This document shows, piece after piece, positions 34,425 to 44,864 of a stretch of DNA of 64,000 nucleotides. The position numbers and the translations under genes are program-made. This stretch comes from Ochotona curzoniae (taxonomy: Eukaryota > Chordata > Mammalia > Lagomorpha > Ochotonidae). Numbering within the stretch: position 1 is the first letter of the stretch; each line of letters starts with the position of its first letter. Under the pieces are notes generated by a model that saw only the letters and a program-made list of their open reading frames with translations, searched no databases and was not told the origin of the DNA. The stretch lies in NCBI RefSeq assembly GCF_017591425.1, contig NW_024466599.1, forward strand, positions 73,388,501 through 73,452,500, given 5' to 3'.

Positions 34425-35078
34425 GCAATTTTTTTTCCTTTTTTATTGTTTTAATTTGGCTAATACATGTAAAGATCATGGAGAATTTATCTTTCTGCAT
34501 ATGGTTTTAGTCAACATGATGTCCTCCTGTTACATCCATGTTGATGCAATGATTATTGTATATGGATATATACAACAATCTGTAATGTAAATATCATAAT
34601 GTATATATCACCGTTTGTTTATCCACATTTATCTAGTCTTTGTCTCATGGACTCTTTGGCTAATTAGACATAAATTATTTTGCACAGTGATGCTGTAAAC
34701 AGGGTAGTGCGTGTTTGTTGCAAGATGTTCATGCATTCTGCATGTATAACCTGTGGTGCATTGCAGGAACGTATGGCATGCCCATTTCCAATTTTTAAAG
34801 AACTATCCATACTGAGTTTCATAATGGCTCACTAATTTGCTCTCCCACCAGCAATGTGGAAGTTACTACTGTTTCTGTTTCCTTGTCAACATTTGCTATG
34901 CTCTGTCGCTGGGATAACAACCGCTCTCATGAGGTAATATCTCGCTGTCATTTTGTCTTCAATTTCCCTAGTGGATAGTGACATTGAGCATTTTTTCATA
35001 TATTTGTTAGTCCTTTGTGCATTTCATTTTGAGAACTGTCTACCAAGGTTTTTTGCTCAGTCCCTAACTGGATTGGTT
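34425..35078 (-). mobile_element. L1 3' end, antisense (left part of an inverted L1 pair)
   Basis: Reversed L1 blocks: CTGTTACATCCATGTTGATGC (34527), TCTCCCACCAGCAATGTGG (34841), CCTTGTCAACATTTGC (34881), TTTCCCTAGTGGATAGTGAC (34963), GAGCATTTTTTCATATATTTG (34986) and AAGGTTTTTTGCTCAG (35045). A T-run at 34429-34446 may be the A tail of a minus-strand element. Confidence 0.85.
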
Positions 35079-35081
35079 GAA

Positions 35082-35246
35082 AGTGAGGTTTATATCAGAG
35101 ATGCAAGGGTGGTTCAACTTTTACAAATCAATTAACATCACAAATCACAACGTGATATAACAAAAAAAAATACAGTCATCTAAATAGATACACAATGAAC
35201 ATTTGATAAGATTCTATGCTTCTCACAAATTAGGTATCGAAGGAAC
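35082..35246 (+). mobile_element. L1 ORF2 fragment, sense (right part of an inverted L1 pair)
   Basis: TATATCAGAGATGCAAGGGTGG, GTTCAAC near 35112, CACAATGAACATTTGATAAG and AAATTAGGTATCGAAGGAAC (to 35246) correspond to the ORF2 stretch GGGATGCAAGGATGGTTCAAC through AGAAAAAGCATTTGATAAAATTC to AAATTAGGTATAGAAGG. It is on the opposite strand to the L1 just to its left. Confidence 0.85.
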
Positions 35247-35248
35247 GT

Positions 35249-35335
35249 GAATCATCAGATGGCAGATCTTCCTCTGTCTCTCCTCATCTCTGTATATCTG
35301 CCTTTCCAATAAAAATAAATCTTTAAAAAAATAAT
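35249..35335 (+). mobile_element. Orphan CSINE 3' tail
   Basis: Only the last ~85 bases of a pika-type element are present: GTGAATCATCAGATGGCAGA, CTTCCTCTGTCTCTCC, GTATATCTGCCTTTCC and AATAAAAATAAATC with an A-run. It begins two bases after the L1 fragment ends. It lacks the internal promoter. Confidence 0.9.
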
Positions 35336-36118
35336 TTTGTTTTATGGCTTTTCATTTAAGGGGATGTATAGTCTAGTAGAGACTATCATATTCATATGTG
35401 AAGGAAGATACAATGCAATATGCATCTCTACTTCCAGATCAAAGATGGACTGCCAATGAAACTGTTAAATCTACCTTGAAAATAAGATCCTTGTCTCTCT
35501 GCCACTGTATCCGCAAAGTCAGGTTACACTGAGAAAGGGGAGTAGAAGTTGTCTCTCTATTAACTACAAAATTGAATCATGGAAAATAACAACAATACAA
35601 AGATGTAAGAAGATGTGGCAAGAGTTGTGGTAATATCAATGAAGGGTTCTGACTGTGAACAAGACTGCAATTGGAAAATATTTTAGATTTTTGTTACTCT
35701 TTACTAAGAGGGGATTATTATACACAGAAATTTAAACAAGTAGCTCTTCCAGTTAGTCAACAAACAGTTATCAGATGTCAGGTAAATTTTCACTACACAT
35801 GTAAGCAAGTCGAGTGTTCTTTTGCAAATTCTCTGCTACTAAAGTACTTCGTGTATCAATTAACCTTAAAATCTGTTGTGCATCTCATCCATTTTAATGG
35901 TTTTTAATATTTCTTGCCATATACATATCTTTGTATCTTATTGAAATTCAGGTTGGCTATTTCATAAAAGCTGAATTCACACACACATACAGAACATTTA
36001 AAAAAACTAAATTTTAATACATGCAGAAAAAGCAAGATTATAACATTCCCTTTCATTGATCATTTAAAATATTTTCATATATTTACTGCAAAATGAAAGT
36101 GCTTAAAACAAGGGAACA
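35336..36118. other. Single-copy noncoding stretch
   Basis: AT-rich, no repeat recognised. One plus-strand open frame of 78 codons (35671-35907) has no family character. Confidence 0.5.
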
Positions 36119-36442
36119 GGCCTAGTGCAATAGTTCAATGGCTAAGTCCTCACCTTGCAATCGCCAGGATCCAGTAGGGGCACCTGTTATGTCCACCTGT
36201 TTCACTCTCCATTCAGCATCTTGCTTATGACCTGGGAAAGCAGCAGAGAATGGTCTAAGGCCTTGGGAACCTGCACTTGCATAGTAGACTTGGAAGAAGC
36301 TCTGGCTCCTGGCTTCAGAGTGGTTCAGCTATGGTCATTTTGGCTTTTTGGGGAGTGAATGGGTGGATGGAAGATCTTTTTCCGTGTCTCTCCTTCACTC
36401 CATCTCTCTTTCCAACAAAAACAAATAAATATATTTTTTAAA
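36119..36442 (+). mobile_element. CSINE, full length, moderately diverged
   Basis: AGGCCTAGTGCAATAGTTCAATGG (head with degenerate A box), CCTCACCTTGCAATCGCC, CTTATGACCTGGGAAAGCAG, GGGGAGTGAATGG, GGAAGATCTTTTTCCGTG and the tail TTTCCAACAAAAACAAATAAA. The B box is changed to CTGTTATGTCC. Confidence 0.85.
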
Positions 36443-37799
36443 AGTTTTGGAATCCATTTAGCATAAAGTGACTCTTTTCCTGCTTTTGTTGCTTTTTTGT
36501 TCACTGTATCTTTACATAGTTGAGACAAGAAGATAAAATATATAATTTATCTGTAGTCCAAAAACCTGGTTTGAATGACACTTTATTTACATTAGCATTC
36601 CTAATTACTTAATGACCAATCAGATATGGTTCATTGCCAGTAAGTATAGAAACATGTTGTCTGAAGGATGTAGTTTAATTAGTATACTCTTAAAAACATG
36701 TCTCTCGTGACCACCGGATGTAATCGTTATTTTATGTGTTTAACTGTGAAATTCGTATTTACTCAGCAGGCTGGAGTACAGCGTCTTACTGATCAAAGCT
36801 GTTTAATAGAGCATAGTCAGATTTTTAAAGGAGCCTGCACGACCATTTGAAAATAGATTAACTTAGAAAAATCACCTCTAATTCAGGAAAGTAGTCGTTA
36901 CAGTACATAACTACCATCATGCCCAAATAATAGTAAAGAAGGAATAAACATGGTGAAACTCACTGTAATTATTTTAACAGCATCAATGTAAGAAGTCCAC
37001 CTTCTTTTAAAACATTAATATCATCTTTTTTCATATTTGCTCTTAAGCAATGGATTTGAAAATGAACTCTCTTCAATGATAACTGGTGATTTCTCTATTC
37101 CTGTATAACAGAAAATATATGTAAGTTGTTCATGGAAAGTGATGATGAATTTAGATATATTTTGTTTTCAATTAAAGATGTGAAAATCCTAAACTGCTGG
37201 CCTGAGCGAGGGGGATGGGAAGATGAAGAATCATTTTTCTTAGGAGGGTTTTGTTCCATGGTCATGTTTTCATGCATTATCCTTTATATTTTATACCTGA
37301 AAAGCACTGTGCTGCTTAACACTGGGAAGTCCATTGCTGTAATTAGTATATGCATGACAAGGAGCTCCAAGGCTCTTGAAAACAAATGATAGATTATGCA
37401 GTGAACAATAACGATTGGGCAGAAGTTTCTAGAATGCCTTCATGGGTTTCACTGATCACTTGTTGTCCAAGGATTTACTTAGAATATAAAGTACAGAAGA
37501 TTCCAGACTACTTCCCTTGCTTTATTTTAGTTACTAGCCTGTAGTTTAGAACTCCATGCCAAAATTCTCACACTTTCTTGCTCTCTGGCAGATGTCTTTG
37601 CTCAGTCCTTGCACACGGACTGTCTGAGACCAACAGAGTCCTCTCAGCAGTCTCCAATTTGAGGTACCAACAGCGGAAACAACCAAAGAATTCAACTAAT
37701 TTTCTCAATTTTACTCTATCAGTCACTTGAGTATTGATGTTACGTATTTGAGAACTTAAGTGACTATGTTTTTTTAATAATTATTTTATGCATGTTTTA

Positions 37800-37940
37800 A
37801 CTTGCATTACAATGAATCATTTACTGAATAGATATCATCATTATCCTATCTCACAGATGAGGGCAATGAATTATTAGGGCATATGCGATTATTAAATTGT
37901 AGAACCTACATTTAATAAAGTCTTCTGCAATTAAATAAAA
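37800..37940 (-). mobile_element. Possible MIR SINE, minus strand
   Basis: ATCATTATCCTATCTCACAG followed by ATGAGGGCAATGAATTATT, then AGAACCTACATTTAATAAAGTC, parallels the reversed MIR order (ATTATCCCCATTTTACAGATGAGG..AACTGAGGC .. GAACCCAGGTCTTC). Very diverged, as expected for an element shared by all mammals. Confidence 0.4.
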
Positions 37941-38809
37941 GACCAGAAAGAAGGACTAGAAATGAAGATGCAAGGTTATTTGTAAGAAAGATAAATGCAT
38001 TACGTCTAAACACTTCCTGTATTAATTCTTAGGTAAACAAAGAGTTTATTTTTGGCATTTTCTTTGTTTTACTGTGATTTGGAATCTATCATAATTGAGC
38101 TGTACTGGTCCAGGGCCTAGATCTCACAAAGGCATGCGCCCTCAGCCTCCTGCATTGGTCAATGTGCTCCGGTTACAGCTTTTATCCAATCAATCCTAAG
38201 CACTCTGCAGACTCACTGCCATTAAAGAAACACATTTATGAGTTTGATCAGTGAAACTAAGGATCTTCCATTCCATTGAAAGAAGAAAAGGCAGCACACT
38301 CTTGCAAACATGAAATGGAAAATAGTGCCTGTCAACCTGAAGCTGGAGCCTTGCGGGAGTAATAATTGGTCCATGGAATCAAGTGGGAACAAAGCTTTTG
38401 AAATTACTAGAAGATTATGTCAATCTAATGTTCTCGTATTTTAGTTCATAGAACTAAAACTACTGAAATTTGAACGGAAATTTCATAGACAAAAGTGTTA
38501 TCACTGTGAAGCACTATTTTCACAAGATGTTATCCAGCAGTTTGATAAAATCGGGTTAAGATTAAGCATTAACCTCACATAGACACTATTTAGAGGAAAG
38601 GAAAGTACGAATGCATTGGCCTTTTGCATAGTGGGCACTATTTTACCACATTAAATTAGTCATTATTGAGAATGACAAAAATAAATACGCATTGTGCTAT
38701 ATATTTACATATATTAGAAATCAGGCTTGTAAAAGAAAAGTTGATCCATAATATCACTATTTGGGGAAGGAAAAGTTAATATAACTTTATTATATTACTT
38801 ATATAATCA

Positions 38810-38839
38810 TTATATTAATTCTTATGTGAATTAATATAA
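38810..38839. repeat. Perfect AT-rich palindrome (12-bp arms, 6-base loop)
   Basis: TTATATTAATTC at 38810-38821 and its exact complement GAATTAATATAA at 38828-38839 are separated by TTATGT. The arms could extrude as a hairpin. Nothing shows it to be a transposon terminus. Confidence 0.9.
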
Positions 38840-39950
38840 ACAAAAAGACTCACATTTGCTTTAAGCAGTCAATAAATACAGTCCATAATTTGTGCAGAAA
38901 TCACAATGAAGTACATTATTAGGAGCAATGAAATAAATATAGAAGATATAAACCATGAAGCCAAAAATGGCTGCTATGGGGCTCTTCACTGGGATGAGAA
39001 CCCTAGAAGATTATTTTAAGCTATTTCACTATAATCTTACCAAGTTCTTACATTCTTATAAAGAAAACAGGCCATATTAAGCCTTAATTATCTATGATGC
39101 TTTTTATATCTCATAACATGCTTTCCAATATTTTGGTTAAAAATCAAAACACACGGAGATGTAACTTAACAACTCACATAGACTTTTTATCTGTAATAGC
39201 ATTTTTCTGAATATCAGACAATTATAAAACTACAAAATTTAAAAAAGGAAATATAATAAAAATGCAGTAAATAAGAGAAAGTTAAAGCCTTAACATCTAT
39301 ATAAGAGTCATTGAGAGATGACCATAGAACTTACACTTTATTCTGTTTGGGTTTAATTTCCTAGTGACCTTGAAGTCAGGAAAATTGAGTCTGTCTGTGA
39401 CATCTTGTGACATTCTTTAAATTTATACTAAATGTTGAGAAGAACCAAAACCAAAACCAAAGCAAACAAACAAAAAAGCACACACAACAAAAAACAAGGG
39501 CGACCAAACAATGACAGAATATTTACAGAAAAGTTTCATTTATGCAATGCTATGATGACAAAATGTTATGAGAAGTGCCACTGGTCTCATTTCTATGAAC
39601 AGAAGAGCAAACACAGTGAAGCGAAGACCAGGTACATAAACACCCACACTTCATGCCAGTCACAGAGCGGTTACAATCTCAGGATCTGAGATGAAAGACT
39701 ACCATAGAATGATTCCTAACATGTTATGTTTGCCGTCACAACATCCCATGAATTGGACAATATTCCTATAGCTCCTTGCAGCCAGGGAGCTATGAAAGAA
39801 AGACCTTCAAATGCCCTTTTGAAATGCATGACATTTACCCGAATCAGACTCCATCTTCTACAGCAGAGCCAAAGCTTTGCAACATAGACCATGGTGACCT
39901 ATTTGTATTGATGAAAAATCAATTTATGCTTCAAAATGGACAATTACTGA

Positions 39951-40262
39951 GCCCAGCGTGATAGCTGAAGTCCTCACTTTGAGTGCGCAGGGATCCCATA
40001 TGGGTACCAGTTCTAATCCCAGTGGCCCTGCTTCCCATCCAGCTCCTTGTCTGTGGTCTGGGAAAGCAGTCGAGGACGGCCCAAAGCCTTGAGACCCTGC
40101 AAACCGTATGGGAGACCCGTGAGAAGCTACTGGCTCCTGCTTTGGATTGGCTCAGCTCCAGCCTTTGTGGCTGCTTGCAGAGTGATTCATTGGATGGAAA
40201 ATCTTCCTGTCTCTGCTCCTCTCTGTGTATGTCTGCCTTCCCAATAAAAATAAATACATCCT
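39951..40262 (+). mobile_element. Young CSINE with 11-bp target-site duplication
   Basis: AAAATGGACAA is found at 39933-39943 and 40271-40281. The element starts GCCCAGCGTGATAGCTG (about six bases of the A-box region missing), keeps the B box AGTTCTAATCC near 40008, and ends CCCAATAAAAATAAATACATCC with a T-then-A run. It forms an inverted pair with the minus-strand copy about 215 bp downstream. Confidence 0.92.
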
Positions 40263-40477
40263 TTTTTTTAAAAATGGACAACTCCTAATACAGAGGCTGC
40301 TTTTAGTCACACTGTTTTCTTGGCAAACAATGTCTTTTTCATGAACACTTCTCTGAAGAATCCTTACTAATCTAAACATACCTGACTATTCCTGTTTTTG
40401 CATAGATATTTCTTAGTATGTGATTTCACTCCATTTTCCATCCCTGCTTTTAAAATTGAGCTTTAAAACAGGGTATT

Positions 40478-40770
40478 TTTTAATTTATGTATTTATTGGA
40501 AAAGTAGATTTGCAGAGAGAAGGAGAGACACAGAGAAGGATCTGCCTTCTTGCTCACCCCTTCATTGGCCAGAGCTCAGATGAACCCAAACATGGAGCTT
40601 GCAGCTTCTTCTGGGTTTCCCAGCATGTGCAGAGTCTCAAGGCTTTGGGCCGTCCTCGACTGCTTTCCCAGGCCACAAGCAGGGAGCTGGATGGGAAGCG
40701 TGACTGCCAGGAGAAGAACCAGCACCCATATGGGATCCTGACACATGCAAGGCCACTGTGCCTGTCTCTA
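40478..40770 (-). mobile_element. CSINE, minus strand, near full length
   Basis: The tail TTTTTAATTTATGTATTTATTGG leads through GCAGAGAGAAGGAGAGACAC, GGGTTTCCCAGCATGTGC, GGGCCGTCCTCGACTGC and CCACAAGCAGGGAGCTGG to ATGCAAGGCCACTGTGCC. The head is shortened. Confidence 0.88.
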
Positions 40771-41101
40771 AACGTAGGATTTGTAAGTCATATTCTCAGT
40801 TCTTTCCTCCCTTCCCAGGTTCTGATGTATAAATGAGATGGTTTCCTGTGTGTGTGCCTATTTATACCATATTAACTCCTAACATGATGATCAATTGAGA
40901 GCAAACAGAAAATTAAAAATCATTCTATTGACTGAGGAAGTAACTCTGGATATGGGCATTAGAAAAAAAGATGTATTGTCTTCTTGTCCCAAATTGCTCT
41001 AGATAATATTGCTGGTTCTTTTTGCCCCCAGAATCACCAAATATAAAAAACATGTGACCCAAAATTATGAAAATCATGGGAATAATAGAATTGAACCAAA
41101 C

Positions 41102-41437
41102 GGGCCGGGCACCGTGACCTAGTGGCTAAAGTACTCGACCTATACACGCCAGGATCCCATATGGATGCCGGTTCTAATCCTGGCAGCTCCACTTCCCATC
41201 CAGCTCCCTGCTTGTGGCCTGGGAAAGCTATCGAGGACGGCCCAAAGCTTTGGGACCCTGCACCCACGTGGGAGACCTGGAGGAAGCTCCTGGCTCCCGG
41301 CTTCGGATCGGTGCAGCACTGGCCGTTGCGGTCACTTGGGGAGTGAATGATCGGACAGAAGATCTTCCTCCCTGTCTCTCTCCTGCTCTCTATATATCTG
41401 ACTTTGCAATAAAAATAAATAAATCTTTTTTTTTTAA
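41102..41437 (+). mobile_element. Young pika-type CSINE, full length, near consensus
   Basis: GGGCCGGGCACCGTGACC is followed by an A box (41115-41125), GGATCCCATATGGATGCC, the B box GGTTCTAATCC (41170-41180), GAGGACGGCCCAAAGC, CACTGGCCGTTGCGGTCAC and the tail GCAATAAAAATAAATAAATC. TGAACCAA occurs at 41092-41099 and 41444-41451 as target-site duplication. CpGs are well retained, which argues for youth. Confidence 0.96.
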
Positions 41438-41451
41438 AAGGAGTGAACCAA

Positions 41452-43140
41452 TCGTAATGTGTTTGCATGTGTAATTTTTGTTCCATGTTTGCTTTTGTCC
41501 AGATATTACATAAGTATACAAGACACAGTGCTAAGAAGATTTAACAGCAATTTTAGAATGAAAGATTGTTTTAAAATTCTTGCCCAATTCCAGTTGCAAG
41601 CCAACTGTCTTCTAAAAGATTTCCACCAGTTCGGTAAAGGTTATATAAATTAGAAGCCTTGAAGAATTCTACACTCTCCAAGCTGCTTGTCTTAAATACT
41701 TGCATAATTCCATTTTCTTGATTCAGCACTAGACAGAAATTTCCCCCTCCCAATCGATTTAAAAGTTTACTGTTTAATTGAAAACTATTTTCCATGCATT
41801 ACACAGGTGTTCCCTGGGGTGGAGGTCTGAACTTGACTTTTACTGTAAAATTTTGAGATATCTTCTATTTACATACCTATCTCCCTTACTGATGAACTCT
41901 TTAGATGACTCTAACAAGTAGTCAATTCCCTTTATCTCTGCTTAGCAGTAGAATAGCAATCCTGAGGGTTGAAGGTGTGTGCAAATTACAGCTTGAAGAG
42001 TTTATCACCTGTGGTTCATATGTACAGTTGGCTAAATTATATGAGTGACTCAGGCAATTACCTCTGGAAACCCACAAAACATGTAAATGAAGGCAGAAAA
42101 GCGTGTTGATGAAGGGGGATAGGGTGACATTTGCAAGTGTCTATATTGTTTTTCCTTTTCCCTAGATAAAGCTCTATGAATTCATCTTGGTTACTCTGAT
42201 TAGCGTTGCCATAATGTGTCAACTCCCTCCACTTTGCCTTTCTCCTCTTGAAGATGTAATCTAGAATTGTCCATTACTAAATTGAACAAGACCTGCATTT
42301 CTTAACTTGTTTTGAAAATAAGTATGGAGCAGCTTACAGAGTTTTTCAGACACTGGGGAGCTCTTTTTAGGGACTCTTTTCAATGTTGTGCCTGTGTAGG
42401 CTTTTGCTTTGTTCTAGGACTTTCTCCCATGCACTTATCTGGAACAAGAACTCGAAAGTAACAAGAACACAGTAGAATCTGTGACTCAGCCACTCACCAA
42501 TGACCAAACATCTTCAGGAACACCAGATCAGAAAGAAAGGGACATTTCTGTGCCTGAGAGCGGGCTTTGTAACTCTCTCCAGGAAAACCACTTCTAGCTA
42601 ATACGGTATCACCACCCTTTATTTTCCGTCTTTTTCCAACTAACTGTACCATCCTGTTTCTGCACCCTTCAAAGAGCACATGCGGGCTCATTTGCTTCTC
42701 TTGTTTAATATTGCTGATGTTGATACCTCAAAACACATTAATTGAAGTGTGAATGGTTAAAAACTGACACACATCTATGCATTTTTTTTCTCTTTCTTTC
42801 TTTTCCAAGATTGAGTTTTGTTAATATTCTTAGCCAGGAGCACCAATAAAGTGGAATCTATCTAACGGATAGGGAAAATACAGAGAGATCCCTGGGGAAG
42901 GAGACCTACAAGGATGTGTATCCAGCTCTAAATCGGATGTGGTTCTCCCATGAATTGGAATACTCCCAAATTATTCACTCTGTAACAAGTTACAGTCATC
43001 ATTTCTACTCTGCTTCTGCTCTGTCAAATTGCACAATAGATTACAGAGAAATGTTTCAATATGGCATAAATCATAGTTGATCTTCTTCAAAAAGTGCTGA
43101 AATACCAGTGTCAACTGGGCATATTCCCCAAACACACCTC
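41452..43140. other. Single-copy noncoding stretch
   Basis: No repeat family recognised. T-runs near 42782-42800. No exon or RNA gene supported. Confidence 0.5.
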
Positions 43141-43147
43141 TTGGTTT

Positions 43148-43449
43148 TTTTTCTAAGATTTGTTTATTTTTATTTGAAAGGCACTTTTTACAGACAGAGA
43201 CAGCTGATTCACTCTCCAAATGGCCACAACAGTCACAGCTGGGCTGATCCAAAGCCAGGAGCCAGAAGCTTCCCCTACACCTCCCATACGGGTGCAGGGT
43301 CACAAGGAATGGGTCATCCTTTAATGCTTTCCCAGGCCACAGCAAAGGAGCTGGATGGAAGGTGGGACAGCTGGGACATGACCTGGCAACCATATCGTAT
43401 ACTGGTGCACAAAAGGCAAGGATTTAGTTAGAGTTATTGTGCCAGGCCC
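43148..43449 (-). mobile_element. CSINE, minus strand, with tail deletion
   Basis: TCTAAGATTTGTTTATTTTTATTTG is followed by CAGACAGAGACAGCTGATTC (the AAGATCTTCC block is lost), AAAGCCAGGAGCCAGAAGC, CCCATACGGGTGCAGGG and a head AGAGTTATTGTGCCAGGCCC. It adjoins an L1 3' end. Confidence 0.85.
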
Positions 43450-43454
43450 AGAAA

Positions 43455-44060
43455 AAGAAATCTGTTATGCTGTTAATGGGAATGTAAAATAGTGTGGCCA
43501 TAATAGCTATATGTAAGTTTCAACAAAATTAGAAGCTGAATCAGAACATAATTTTACAATGTCACTTTTGAGCATATGGCCAAAGAAATTGACATGAGGA
43601 TATCAATAAATCTGCATTTTATCACAGAATTACTAAAAAGATTTAGACACGGAAGCAATCTAAATGGCCATTGTTAGATGAATCCATATAGAGAAATCAG
43701 TGCGTACATTCATTTAAAAGAGGGATTACTCTATTTGAGAAAACCTGGAAGAACCTGGAATGCTTTATTCTAGGCAGAACAAACTAGACATAAAAAGACA
43801 CATAGTACTGAATTACAGATATTCCAGTGAGCTAAAACAGTACAACTCAAAAAGTACAACTTGTAGTAACATAATGATTGCAAAGTGTCAGGGAAAGTGC
43901 TGATAAAGTGGCATATGCCAAAATGTATAAAGCATAAATTACATACAATAAAGAAGTCATGGCTGTGTACTAAAAATCAGCAGCATGGTGCCAATATTTA
44001 ACAAAACGGGGTAGTATATTTAAAAATGTGTTAAGATGGTAAAGCTTAAATAAATAAACA
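43455..44060 (+). mobile_element. L1M 3' end, sense
   Basis: TGTTAATGGGAATGTAAAATAG near 43470, CATATGGCCAAAGAAATTG near 43575, GAAGCAATCTAAATGGCC near 43652, ATGAATCCATATAG near 43679 and TTAAGATGGTAAAGCTTAA near 44031 match the order from the end of ORF2 through the 3' UTR of old L1M elements. An A-rich run follows. Confidence 0.82.
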
Positions 44061-44306
44061 AATCAATCAATCTTTTAAAAAGAAAGTGTTTTTGAATAAA
44101 TCAATTGCCTTTTAAATGTTGTAGTTAATCAACTTCCAAATCTACAGAGAAATGTACCTGTTATTATACTTAGCTATAGCTAATTTGTAGAAAGATATGT
44201 GCTGATAATATTGGGTGCTGCCATCTGTCACCGTGAATGTTTTATTGCTCAAACTGATTAGAATCTCCAATATAGCACTAAACACAGTAGTGTAAATGGA
44301 AACGCT

Positions 44307-44336
44307 TCTCTCTCTCTCTCTCTTTTTTTTTTTTTT
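44307..44336. repeat. (TC)n-T(n) tract
   Basis: About eight TC units pass directly into fourteen T. It may be what remains of a minus-strand SINE tail, but no SINE body is attached. Confidence 0.85.
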
Positions 44337-44516
44337 ACATATGTTAGCTGAAAGCCTTTCACCTTTTACCATGAAGTTTGATGTTAACTGGAAATTATTT
44401 CAGATGGCTTTCATCCCATCATTTGACATATTATACGGTGTGTCTATATCAGAGCTTACTTGTTAAACTCAGTGTGGTTTCTGGTATGTCCATGCAATAG
44501 TCAGCTAGCTTTTCTT

Positions 44517-44848
44517 TTTGTTTTTAAGATTTATTTTTTTATTATTTTTTTTATTGGAAAGGCAGATATACAGAGAGGAGAGACAGAGAGGAAGATCTTC
44601 CGTCCCATGATTCACTCCCTAAGTGAGCGCAACGGCCAGTGCTATGCCAATCTGAAGCCAGGAGCCTCTTCCAAGTCTCCCACGCAGGTGCAGGGTCCCA
44701 AAGCTTTGGGCCGTCCTTGACTGCCTTCCCAGGCCACAGGCAGGGAGCTGGAAGGGAAGCGGGGCTACCGGGATAGAACTGGCGCCCATATGGGATCCTG
44801 GGCGTGCAAGGCGAGGACCTTAACCACTTTCGCCACCGCGTCGGGCCC
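44517..44848 (-). mobile_element. Young CSINE with perfect 14-bp target-site duplication
   Basis: AGCTAGCTTTTCTT is at 44503-44516 and 44851-44864. From tail to head: TTTTTAAGATTTATTTTTTTATT, GATATACAGAGAGGAGAGAC, AAGATCTTCCGTCCCATG, GAGCGCAACGGCCAGTGC, TGGCGCCCATATGGGATCC and CGCCACCGCGTCGGGCCC. It shares the CGCAACGGCC subtype with the copies at 11.6 and 30.5 kb. Confidence 0.96.
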
Positions 44849-44864
44849 AAAGCTAGCTTTTCTT

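Larger units (their letters stand above)
36443..39932. other. Mostly single-copy noncoding stretch
   Basis: No CSINE or L1 is recognised in 3.5 kb, one of the longest SINE-free stretches. It contains a possible MIR, an AT palindrome and a GC-richer island at about 38.10-38.22 kb with two CCAAT-type motifs (ATTGG near 38155, CCAAT near 38187). No exon is supported. Confidence 0.5.

Noticed and set aside
41034..41486. Open frame of 150 codons on the minus strand
   Set aside because: The frame lies across the young CSINE at 41.1 kb and contains the standard SINE-derived phrases.
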